Shown here: positions 1 through 6,415 of the stretch, piece after piece
How positions within the stretch are numbered: the first letter of the stretch is position 1
How the letters are laid out: the number at the start of each line of letters is the position of its first letter
Source of the DNA: CAZNRY01 sp964575675
GTDB lineage: Bacteria > Eisenbacteria > RBG-16-71-46 > CAIMUX01 > VGJL01
Direction: 5' to 3'
Length of the DNA: 7,138 nt
Assembly (NCBI GenBank): GCA_964575675.1
Contig: CAZNRY010000185.1
Span: 1-7,138, forward strand
Translations under genes and position numbers: made by a program
Notes under the pieces: model-generated
Databases searched by the model: none
What the model saw: only the letters and a program-made list of their open reading frames with translations
What the model was told of the DNA's origin: nothing

Positions 1-134
1 GGATGCAGCGCGTGATCCGCGGCGGGTCGTGGTACTACTACGCGCGCGAATGCCGCTCGGCCTCGCGGACTCCGTACTGGCCGAACTCGAAGGACGACAT
101 CGTCGGTTTTCGGGTGGCGCGGACGATCCGGTAG
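1..134 (+). CDS. C-terminal fragment of a formylglycine-generating-enzyme-like (SUMF1/EgtB/PvdO fold) protein
   Basis: This is the 3' end of a gene that enters from outside the window; 43 whole codons are visible (3-131), with a TAG stop at 132-134. The visible residues include RVIRGGSW, then ECRSASR, then DIVGFRVART, which is the usual order at the end of the FGE-sulfatase/SUMF1 domain (RGGSW, CRSAxR, GFR). Family members oxidise sulfatase cysteines or act as nonheme-iron or copper enzymes; many others are non-catalytic and work as adaptors or lipoproteins. The stretch between GGSW and CRSA is only a few residues long and lacks the two catalytic cysteines that authentic FGE carries there, so a true sulfatase-activating role is unlikely. 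The ATG at 3-5 lies inside the domain and is not a credible start. The fold assignment is fairly sure; the specific function is unknown. Confidence 0.8.
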   Translation, partial: MQRVIRGGSWYYYARECRSASRTPYWPNSKDDIVGFRVARTIR

Positions 135-235
135 GGTGGCCGGGGGAGCGTTGTGCCTCCCGAAAAACCCTTCGGGCGGCTGCAGAGACGTGCAACGCGG
201 TTGGACACGAGTTCGAAAACCGTCTCATCTGGTAC

Positions 236-275
236 CAGGGGATCCGTCCCTCCGAGGCAGCTCCGTGATCCCCTG
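236..275. terminator. Inverted repeat between convergent genes, possible bidirectional terminator
   Basis: A perfect 9-bp inverted repeat, CAGGGGATC at 236-244 and GATCCCCTG at 267-275, with a 22-base loop, lies between the stop at 134 (+) and the stop at 285 (-). A smaller hairpin, CCCGAA/TTCGGG with a 6-base loop, lies at 159-176. The position fits shared termination of the two convergent genes, but neither stem is followed by a clear T run on either strand, so a factor-independent terminator is only possible. Nothing else was seen in 135-284. Confidence 0.3.
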
Positions 276-284
276 AGCGTCCGG

Positions 285-3185
285 TTACCGGCTCAGCACC
301 ACCTTCCGGTGCAGCGCCGGCGTGCCGTGAGCGTCGTTGACGGCCAGGCGCAGGTAGTAGCTCCCGGCGACCGCAGGGGACCCGCTGTCGGTCAATCCGT
401 CCCACATGGCCTCGTGCGGTCCGGCTTGTAGTTCCGCCTTCACGAGCCGGCGCACGAGCCGACCGCCAACATCATAGACGTCCAACCGGGCTGCGGCCGG
501 CTCCGGCAGCTCGAAGTGGAGCGTGACCGGTGCGGAACCGGGGTTGGGTCGCGGAGCGGCGAAGCGGACCGCTCCAACCGGCGGCGGGAACTCCGCCACC
601 TCTGTCACCGCATCGGCGTCGCAGGAAAGGCACGACTGGCGTAGTGGGTTGTAGCCGAACATCGGCCACCAGTCGCGGGGGTTTAACGGGCTCCGGTCAA
701 CCGCCCTGCCCAGGTCGAAGATGATCAACTCCGTGCTGTATGAGGTGACGAAGACAACCTCCACGATGCCGTCGCCATCGACGTCACCGCTGGCTGCGGA
801 AACCAAGCAGGCGTGTGGATTACTGCCGTAGAGGGGCGGCAAAGTCCTCGGCCAGCCGGGGAGGGCATCCCCAAAGCAGTTCCAGGCGTACGCCGTCCCA
901 TTGTGGGCGCCACGACAGACGTCGGGAGAGCCCTCGAAACCAAGAACGTCCACGATCGGAGTCGCAATCTCGACATCTCCCGGGGTCTGACTCCGAGGGA
1001 AACCGGCCACCTCCACCCCAAAAGAATGGAAGACGTGGACCTCGGGCCCGGTGGATCCGAACACTCCGACGACAACCTCCGGTTCGAAGCCGCCGTAGAC
1101 CTCGGCTAGCACAGGGCTCGTCAGCGACAGGCCGTCGGGGTCGTGCCATGGCCAGCCGGGGAAGTCCGTGCCGTTGGCATTCAAAACGTAGAGGTATCCA
1201 TCGCTGGTCGTGAGCGTGATCTCCAGGTCACCGTCGAGATCCAGGTCACCCAGGGCGGGAGTGGTTTCCGGGAACCCTGCGGCATAAGTGCGCGAAGCCT
1301 GGAGGACGCCGTTGCCGGTGTAGACCCGGGTGCCGTGAACAAGGTTGACAACGATCTCGCGGTCGCCATCGCCGTCGACATCGCCGACAGCCGGCCCACC
1401 CCTGGTCTCCTCCGGCAGAAGCACTGGGAAGCCCGGCGCCATGCTCCCGTCGGCGTTGAGTAGAGAGAGTCTCTCGGCACTGGTGGCCACAACCTGACGC
1501 TGCGGGCCTGAGATGGCGCCGAGGGCGACATAAGTCCAAAACGACGTGCCCATGTCGACCGGCCAGCCCGGCATCAGGGTGCCATCGGCGCGGAAAGCGT
1601 GGATATGCCCATTGCTGTTGCCGGCCACGACCTCGTTGTCGGTGCTTCCCGTGATGTTTCCGACCGCGATCGTGGCGTACCGATCGAAACCTTCGATGTC
1701 GACCGGCCAGCCTGGTAGCGGCGTGCCGTCATGGTTGTAGACATGGATGTTCCCGTCGGCGGTGCCGAAGACGATTTCCGATTCCCGATCGCCGTCCAGT
1801 TCGCAGATGGCCGGCGGAGCTTCGCAGCCGGTCTGGCTGTCGACCATGACCGGGAAACCCGCCTCCACGTTGGGATAGCCCGGGTCGGTGCGCCAGTCGG
1901 CGTCGAAAAAGAGACTGTCTGCGCCGGCGCTGTTCCACGTCATCCAGACGTAGCCCGGCCGGCCCTGCTCGCTCGCATTGGAGTCGAGGTACTGCCCTCC
2001 GGTATTCGTGTTCGGTACATTGGCGTAGGGCCGGTCCATGTGGGATAGGTGGGAGCCCCAGTAGGCGTCGCCGTAGCCGAGGGCACCTGCCCCGTAGTTG
2101 TCAGATCCGGCGATGTTCCCCCAACCATAGAAAGCGTTCCGGTCATCCACGGCCAGCAGGTGCGGCAGCTGGTTGTCCGGGGTGTAGTTGCTGTCGCCGG
2201 CGGGCCAGGTGGCGCCGCCGTCGTTCGACCAGCGGTACTGGGCCGGCTGGAACGCGCCCCCGGCGTCGCGAAGGGCGTAGCCGATCATCACCCGGTCGCT
2301 TGCGTGAGACGCCGCCACCGAGGCGTGGAACTCGTCGTAGCCGTCCGTGTCCGAGGTCAGGTTGACGATCGACCCCCAGCTGGCGAGACCGAAGAGACCG
2401 TAGGACGCGGCGCGGCGGTAACGGACCGCGTAGTCGACGCCGATGGAGGCTATGGGCCTGAAGTAGCAGACGCAATGAACGTATCCACCCCGGCCATAGC
2501 GGACCTCGGGATAGACGTAGGCGTCGCCGGTGGTCGAGGAGAAGACCTGGTAGGGGGCCTCCCAGCTACTGCCGAAAGTGGTGGAGCGGGTGAACCAGAC
2601 ATCACCGCCGTCGGCGCCGCTTCCCGTGGCGGCCAGGAAGATGCGGTAGCTGGCGCTGCTCATCTCGTCCGAGTTGATGCTCGGGCTCTGGAAATCGACG
2701 CCGGCCTGTGCCATGGCCGGTCGCAGAACCCAGGACGCCGATGCCACGTTCGGCGGCGACGACGCCACCATGATGCTGTAGTTCGCGTCCGATGGGCCGC
2801 GGAAACGGTAGGCTACATAGACCAGATTCTGCGTCCCCTCACCGATGTGCAGGCAGGGGGAGTCGATGGCCTGGGCCGGCGCCACGGCCAGGAAGATCCT
2901 GCCCCACAGCGGCCAGCTGTCGCCGGCGTCCTGCGAGCGGTACACGCGGATCTCCGGACCGCTGGACGGGAGCGCGGCCACGGCAACAAAGATGTCGCCG
3001 TTTTCGGCGATGTCCATCGACGGGGAGTACAAGAGATTGCTGTCGGTGGTAATCAGGACATCGTCGCCACCGATCTCATCGTACTCTTGGGCATGCGCCG
3101 GGACGGCGAAGAGCAGAACTGCCGCCAGGGCGGCGATCACCTTGCCACGTCCGGACCTGCGGACGAAGGAGCGCTGGAACACCAT
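285..3185 (-). CDS. Secreted double beta-propeller protein (Asp-box repeats plus PGWP/FG-GAP-type blades) with FlgD-like sorting tail
   Basis: 966 residues. The ATG at 3185 is chosen because AGGGAGA lies 8 nt upstream and a signal peptide follows at once: basic n-region, hydrophobic residues 16-29, likely cleavage after AHA (30-32). The frame stays open to 3473, but that extension lacks these signs. Residues 40-430 carry sialidase-type Asp boxes (SxDxGxxW at 84-91 and 320-327, a degenerate one at 201-208). Residues 442-830 carry eight [PA]G[WF]P motifs (442, 491, 539, 584, 636, 676, 727, 776), 40-52 residues apart, interleaved with Asp-rich FG-GAP/VCBS loops (e.g. 602-606, 802-806), which fits a seven-bladed propeller. 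Residues 871-966 form a FlgD-Ig/Por-secretion-like tail with PRPNP (878-882) and WDG (928-930). Probably exported and surface-held or released. No enzyme active site could be assigned; adhesin, glycan binding or sialidase-like activity are all open. Its own promoter lies upstream. Confidence 0.9.
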   Translation of the reverse strand: MVFQRSFVRRSGRGKVIAALAAVLLFAVPAHAQEYDEIGGDDVLITTDSNLLYSPSMDIAENGDIFVAVAALPSSGPEIRVYRSQDAGDSWPLWGRIFLAVAPAQAIDSPCLHIGEGTQNLVYVAYRFRGPSDANYSIMVASSPPNVASASWVLRPAMAQAGVDFQSPSINSDEMSSASYRIFLAATGSGADGGDVWFTRSTTFGSSWEAPYQVFSSTTGDAYVYPEVRYGRGGYVHCVCYFRPIASIGVDYAVRYRRAASYGLFGLASWGSIVNLTSDTDGYDEFHASVAASHASDRVMIGYALRDAGGAFQPAQYRWSNDGGATWPAGDSNYTPDNQLPHLLAVDDRNAFYGWGNIAGSDNYGAGALGYGDAYWGSHLSHMDRPYANVPNTNTGGQYLDSNASEQGRPGYVWMTWNSAGADSLFFDADWRTDPGYPNVEAGFPVMVDSQTGCEAPPAICELDGDRESEIVFGTADGNIHVYNHDGTPLPGWPVDIEGFDRYATIAVGNITGSTDNEVVAGNSNGHIHAFRADGTLMPGWPVDMGTSFWTYVALGAISGPQRQVVATSAERLSLLNADGSMAPGFPVLLPEETRGGPAVGDVDGDGDREIVVNLVHGTRVYTGNGVLQASRTYAAGFPETTPALGDLDLDGDLEITLTTSDGYLYVLNANGTDFPGWPWHDPDGLSLTSPVLAEVYGGFEPEVVVGVFGSTGPEVHVFHSFGVEVAGFPRSQTPGDVEIATPIVDVLGFEGSPDVCRGAHNGTAYAWNCFGDALPGWPRTLPPLYGSNPHACLVSAASGDVDGDGIVEVVFVTSYSTELIIFDLGRAVDRSPLNPRDWWPMFGYNPLRQSCLSCDADAVTEVAEFPPPVGAVRFAAPRPNPGSAPVTLHFELPEPAAARLDVYDVGGRLVRRLVKAELQAGPHEAMWDGLTDSGSPAVAGSYYLRLAVNDAHGTPALHRKVVLSR

Positions 3186-3382
3186 GTTACGGTTCTCCCT
3201 GGACGCGACGGCCGGCCGCGCCCCTGTTGGAACTCCCCAGCTTTGGATGATGATGTCTCGGTGCATCTCACGGGCCTCCCGGGGCTGTCGTTCCCGAACT
3301 CCGAACTCCCATGGATCAAGCGACTTGCCGCGCGAGCGATCACATGGCCCCCGTAGTTCTCGCCGCTTCATGAGCCTCGGCG
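3186..3382 (-). other. Long 5' leader of the double-propeller gene
   Basis: If transcription starts about 7 nt after the -10 box at 3389-3394, the mRNA has a leader of roughly 195 nt before the ATG at 3185. It is G+C-rich, contains a tandem 7-bp repeat (CCGAACT at 3294-3300 and 3301-3307, plus-strand reading) and short self-complementary stretches, but I recognise no known riboswitch core in it. The leader remains open in the gene's frame, which explains the longer apparent ORF. Confidence 0.45.
3194..3200 (-). promoter_or_regulatory. Ribosome binding site of the double-propeller gene
   Basis: On the minus strand AGGGAGA sits 8 nt before the ATG at 3185. It supports this start over in-frame codons further upstream, up to 3473, and places the start directly before the signal peptide. 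Confidence 0.75.
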
Positions 3383-3388
3383 GCCACG

Positions 3389-3416
3389 AGTATAGCATAT
3401 CCGGATGCAGGTCCAA
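3389..3416 (-). promoter_or_regulatory. Sigma-70-type promoter with extended -10 for the double-propeller gene
   Basis: On the minus strand the -10 is TATACT (3389-3394, five of six consensus bases) directly preceded by TGC, an extended -10 element. The -35 is TTGGAC (3411-3416), 16 bp away; it is a weak match, which the extended -10 could offset. It lies about 200 bp upstream of the start codon in an otherwise G+C-rich gap, where such an A+T-rich box stands out. Confidence 0.6.
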
Positions 3417-3570
3417 TCGTTGGTGCCAGCTCGTGTGGTCGAGATCTCCGAGATTGGGGGTCTGCACCACCAACCCATGAACGGATCAGAGGCCTTCCGC
3501 GTCGGTGATTGGCCGGTCGCGGTCGCGAGAGAACGCGCCTACCAGGCCGGTTGGATTTTCGGGAAGGACA

Positions 3571-3589
3571 GGAGGCCGTGCGAGCCTCC
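3571..3589 (-). terminator. Hairpin downstream of the M6 peptidase gene, possible terminator
   Basis: A perfect 6-bp G+C stem, GGAGGC at 3571-3576 and GCCTCC at 3584-3589 with a 7-base loop, begins about 43 nt past the peptidase stop at 3633. On the minus strand it is followed by a pyrimidine-rich stretch with scattered T rather than a solid T run. It could separate the peptidase transcript from the propeller gene, which has its own promoter. The rest of 3417-3632 shows no gene or other site that I can support. Confidence 0.4.
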
Positions 3590-3632
3590 CCACTTCGCGA
3601 TGGATCTCGACACTCAGCCGACTGGAGTGCTG

Positions 3633-5804
3633 TCACCGAACCAAGATCAGCCTGCGGGAAAGCACACCTCCAGCCGAGGTCAGTCGCATGAAGTACACGG
3701 CGCTGGGAACCTCACGGGCGGCCTCGTCGCGCCCGTCCCAAACGATGCTCCGTTCCTGAGCTGGCAGATTCCCGTCCAGCAGCCGGCGCACCTGCCGCCC
3801 GGCGAGGTCGTAGATGCTCGCCGTGACGTATCCCGCCTCCGGAAGACTCAGCCGCAGGATGGTCTGCGAAGAGAATGGGTTCGGGTGGCCCGGCGTGAGC
3901 TCAAGTGAAGCAGCCAACCCCGATACCGATTCTTGCACGTTGGTCGCGGGGGATTGCCTTCCCACGGCACGCAGCATGTAGTTCCCGTAGACCCCGTTGT
4001 CCGCGTAGAATCCACCATAGTAGTAGTACATGGTGCGCCCGTTCCATGTGGAATTCGTATCGCAGCCGATCTTGCTGCTTCCGTACTCGATGAAGACGAT
4101 CCAGAAGTCTCCGGAAGCGATGTCAATGCTCTCCGAAGAATAATCCTCATAGTTCCAGGACATCCCCAAGGCTCCCGTCGTGGTGTGCACGGAAGAGAGC
4201 GGTGATCCGGGCCTGCCGCCGGTTCCGGAAGCGTCCCAGATCTGGCTCTGGAAGTTGGGGCTGTACAGATCCTGGCTGAATGCGTAGATCCCCTTGAGCT
4301 CGAACGGATACGCCGCGGGGGTCACGCGCAGGGCGAATCCCCAGCCGGGAGTCCCCCAGGAAAGACCCAGCTCGCATGTGCCGTCGTCGTAGACCAGGTA
4401 CTGGTAGAGCTCTCCGGGCGTGATGTCCATCGTCACCACGCCGCCCCCGACGGCGATGTTGGTGATGGAGGTGCCCGACGCCGGGCCCGAGTATCGGTCG
4501 CTCGAGGGTGTGCTAGATGCCGTGAAACTGTTGTTCCCGCCGTACGGATAGAGATCTCCTGCGTCGCCGTAGTTCCCCGCCGTTCCGCAGTCGAGATGGT
4601 AGATCCCATCGGGCTGCTCGAGTGCGACTCGGTAGTGGGAGCTCGACGTGCAGCTCCCTCCTTGTTCGCAGTCGTTGTCCGAGGTGATCTCGTCATCGAT
4701 GTGCCAAATGCAGAGTCCCGTCCCGGGAAGGTCCTGGTCGAAGCCGTAGCTGTTGTCACGATAAGAGAGCAGGAAATACTCCGTGGGACGCGTGTTCATG
4801 CCGATCTTGAGCACCGTGCCGCTGGTCTCCACACGAGGGAGTGTTTGGCCAGTCACCGGAGAGGAGATCACGGTGGGTGTGAGCCACCCCATCTGGATCT
4901 TGGACCAAGCCGACAGGTGCGTGGGTCGCTCGGGGGTCTGCACATCCCCACCCCACCCGCCGTACGCCATGAGGTCATACACCCCGACGCCGTGTCCCGT
5001 GATCGCCGTGCAGTAGCGCCCCACGTCATAAAGATCGGGAAGCCCGAGCATGTGACCGTACTCGTGGCAGTACACCCCGATCTTGACATGCGTGAGAGGC
5101 GTGGTGGCTTGGCGCTCGGGGACGCACAGATATGGATCCACCAACTTGCCGTCGTAGGAGTAGGGCGCCGAGGGATCGCCCATGCCGGAAAGCGTCGAGT
5201 AATGGCTCTGGATATCGTTCCAATCTGCGCTCGTTTCGAATCCTTCACCCGCGTGAACGATTAGGATCGATTCCGCCGTGCCGTCCCCGTCGTTGTCGTA
5301 CTGGGAGAAATCCACACCGCCCGCGTCGGCGGCGGCCACCGCCTCGGCCACCAGCGATGCCGCGTTGTTGGGATAGCTGCCGAAGCCCTGCTGTCCGTTT
5401 CCGTAATAGGAGCGATTGTTCGCCGCCGTGTACCAGCCCACCGCGCTTCCGACGAGGGACAAACTCCCGTAGGAGACCTCTTGATAGTAGTCCTTCACAC
5501 TCGCCGGAGACCAAGGGCCGAACACCATGTCCGCGAAGGTGCCGCTGGACCAACTGTTCGCAAGATCGGGAAAACGGATGCAGATGATGAGAATCCGGTT
5601 GGTGCCTCGCCAGCCTGCGATCGGCGGGGACGGTGGACGATCCACACAGGAAGGCTTCGGCACAAGCGGAGTGCCCGCGATGGTCATGCCGGGATTCAGG
5701 GGATCGAGAAGATCCGGCCTCACCGGCATCGCCTCGGCCGGGGCAGAAGCGGCGAAAGCGAGCGCCATGACGACGCCGACCAACACAAACGAACGCGCGA
5801 CCAT
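3633..5804 (-). CDS. Secreted M6-family (immune inhibitor A-like) zinc metallopeptidase with FlgD-like sorting tail
   Basis: 723 residues, starting at the ATG at 5804 behind a strong GGGAGGAAG and at once encoding a signal peptide (hydrophobic 6-20, likely cleavage after AEA at 23-25). The catalytic domain begins near residue 68 (NRILIICIRFPD). An acidic loop (D170, D172, D174, E178) looks calcium-binding. The zinc motif is HEYGHMLGLPDLYD at 247-260, giving H247, E248 and H251, with D257 in the third-ligand position; LMAY at 278-281 fits the Met-turn. Later M6 hallmarks are present: CIWHIDDE (365-372), ALEQPDG (394-400), SITNI (446-450). Residues 462-615 form a beta-rich domain, and 632-723 a FlgD-Ig/Por-secretion-like tail with HPNPF (640-644) and WDGRD (689-693). 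It should degrade proteins outside the cell. The pro-region before the catalytic domain is short. The downstream propeller gene shares the tail type but has its own promoter. Confidence 0.93.
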   Translation of the reverse strand: MVARSFVLVGVVMALAFAASAPAEAMPVRPDLLDPLNPGMTIAGTPLVPKPSCVDRPPSPPIAGWRGTNRILIICIRFPDLANSWSSGTFADMVFGPWSPASVKDYYQEVSYGSLSLVGSAVGWYTAANNRSYYGNGQQGFGSYPNNAASLVAEAVAAADAGGVDFSQYDNDGDGTAESILIVHAGEGFETSADWNDIQSHYSTLSGMGDPSAPYSYDGKLVDPYLCVPERQATTPLTHVKIGVYCHEYGHMLGLPDLYDVGRYCTAITGHGVGVYDLMAYGGWGGDVQTPERPTHLSAWSKIQMGWLTPTVISSPVTGQTLPRVETSGTVLKIGMNTRPTEYFLLSYRDNSYGFDQDLPGTGLCIWHIDDEITSDNDCEQGGSCTSSSHYRVALEQPDGIYHLDCGTAGNYGDAGDLYPYGGNNSFTASSTPSSDRYSGPASGTSITNIAVGGGVVTMDITPGELYQYLVYDDGTCELGLSWGTPGWGFALRVTPAAYPFELKGIYAFSQDLYSPNFQSQIWDASGTGGRPGSPLSSVHTTTGALGMSWNYEDYSSESIDIASGDFWIVFIEYGSSKIGCDTNSTWNGRTMYYYYGGFYADNGVYGNYMLRAVGRQSPATNVQESVSGLAASLELTPGHPNPFSSQTILRLSLPEAGYVTASIYDLAGRQVRRLLDGNLPAQERSIVWDGRDEAAREVPSAVYFMRLTSAGGVLSRRLILVR

Positions 5805-5810
5805 GATCGA

Positions 5811-5819
5811 CTTCCTCCC
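5811..5819 (-). promoter_or_regulatory. Ribosome binding site of the M6 peptidase gene
   Basis: GGGAGGAAG on the minus strand, 6 nt before the ATG at 5804, is a near-ideal Shine-Dalgarno site. It fixes the start at 5804 even though the frame stays open upstream to 6155. Confidence 0.85.
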
Positions 5820-5911
5820 GGCGCTTTCCCTCCCGCAGGCGCCCCTCGCTGCCGACAAGAAGCCGGAGGGAGAGACCACGGCGAGGGCTGAACTGAAGCG
5901 GCGGAGTTGGG

Positions 5912-5973
5912 GAAGCGCTTCGGGGCTATTATACGCCGGCAAGGGAGCGTCGTCCATGAGGTAGTAGCGCTTC
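5912..5973. promoter_or_regulatory. Pair of GWAGCGCTTC sites flanking the peptidase promoter, possible operators
   Basis: GAAGCGCTTC, a perfect 10-bp palindrome, lies at 5912-5921 over the predicted transcription start. GTAGCGCTTC, matching it at nine of ten bases, lies at 5964-5973, just upstream of the -35. Their centres are 52 bp apart, close to five turns of the helix, so both could face the same side of the DNA. No regulator is known; this is an inference from position and symmetry. Confidence 0.3.
5928..5957 (-). promoter_or_regulatory. Sigma-70-type promoter of the M6 peptidase gene
   Basis: On the minus strand a perfect TATAAT (5928-5933) lies 18 bp from a weak -35, ATGGAC (5952-5957). 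The predicted start near 5921 gives a leader of about 116 nt before the ATG at 5804. The -35 shares TGGAC with the promoter of the propeller gene. The perfect -10 is striking in such G+C-rich DNA. Confidence 0.65.
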
Positions 5974-5976
5974 TGC

Positions 5977-6214
5977 GGGTGGTTCGTAAACGGTTCACTC
6001 CGGGGTCTGGTCTTCCCAGGAGCGTTCACCCTCGGGCACCAGGCGCGCCCGTGCACGAACAGAGAATTCGCGTCGAGAATTCGCCCTCGCAACACGTTCG
6101 TGTTTCCGCAGATAGAACGGGTGATGGCTCTCACCACCAGGGCTCCGTTCACCACACGGACCCCTTAAGTTCGTGGACGTCTGGCTCCCCGGGTGGACGG
6201 TTTACGAACTACTC
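5977..6214 (+). repeat. Long imperfect inverted repeat, possible structured RNA or small mobile element
   Basis: The arms at 5977-6005 and 6187-6214 align as an inverted repeat with 24 identities in 29 columns, including the perfect 10-bp core GTTCGTAAAC (5982-5991) against GTTTACGAAC (6200-6209). As plus-strand RNA, three of the four mismatches become G-U pairs, leaving one G-G mismatch and one bulged base in 28 pairs; on the minus strand they would be A-C mismatches. Inside are further possible helices: CTGG/CCAG (6007-6019), a split helix joining 6020-6031 to 6119-6130, CACGAAC (6054-6060) with GTTCGTG (6096-6102), and TCCGT/ACGGA (6144-6160). It matches no RNA family I recognise. No coding sequence, transposase or clear target-site duplication was seen. 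It could be a noncoding RNA, a leader of the downstream gene, or a MITE-like element; strand is tentative. Confidence 0.5.
6062..6084 (+). repeat. Direct repeat of GAGAATTCGC forming a hairpin inside the inverted-repeat element
   Basis: GAGAATTCGC occurs at 6062-6071 and again at 6075-6084, 13 bp apart. Each copy holds the palindrome GAATTC, so the two copies can also pair as a 6-bp stem with a 7-base loop. It sits within the loop closed by the CACGAAC/GTTCGTG stem (6054-6102), near the apex of the larger element. Confidence 0.5.
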
Positions 6215-6415
6215 TCCAATCTCGAGTCACTTGGTGAGATCAAGAGCACGAGAAACCCACTTGTGTCGCACAGTGCTTCCTCCGACCCCAGCGCGTCAGG
6301 CGTCGGGAGAAGCACCTTGCCTCTCGCCTAAGGAAGCGTCCCCGAATGGACGATAACTCCTGGAGACCCGAGGCTGGCCTCTCAGCCGGCCGAATCCACG
6401 AAAGGGGAACCGACA
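6215..6415. other. Non-coding stretch upstream of the rubrerythrin-like gene, no confident content
   Basis: No gene with a plausible start and composition was found here. I looked for a plus-strand promoter for the diiron gene and saw no convincing -35/-10 pair. Weak hairpins occur, such as GGCTG/CAGCC at 6372-6387. A putative plus-strand transcript from the element at 5977-6214 would run through this stretch into the gene at 6416. Confidence 0.4.

Noticed and set aside
2049..3356. 435-codon open frame on the plus strand, antisense to the double-propeller gene
   Set aside because: It is fully covered by a well-supported gene with clear domains, its translation is low-complexity (rich in G, V, R) with no recognisable motif, and long antisense frames are common in G+C-rich DNA.
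3186..3473. N-terminal extension of the double-propeller reading frame beyond the ATG at 3185
   Set aside because: The signal peptide and ribosome binding site both point to 3185, and the predicted promoter lies within the extension.
5805..6155. N-terminal extension of the peptidase reading frame beyond the ATG at 5804
   Set aside because: It would cross the TATAAT promoter and the strong ribosome binding site and bury the signal peptide inside the protein.
5982..6209. Integron attC site
   Set aside because: The arms are inverted GTTCGTAAAC rather than RYYYAAC and GTTRRRY core sites, and no integrase or cassette gene is present.
6271..6289. Minus-strand GGTCGGAGGAAGCA resembling the SRP RNA tip
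   Set aside because: The conserved tip reads AGGTCCGGAAGGAAGCA; here two bases are missing, the symmetric loop does not match, and no convincing longer stem flanks it.
5907..6356. 149-codon plus-strand open frame through the inverted-repeat element
   Set aside because: Its translation is rich in R, S, P and H with no domain, signal or membrane segment, and it overlaps the peptidase leader and promoter. The RNA-like pairing explains the interval better.
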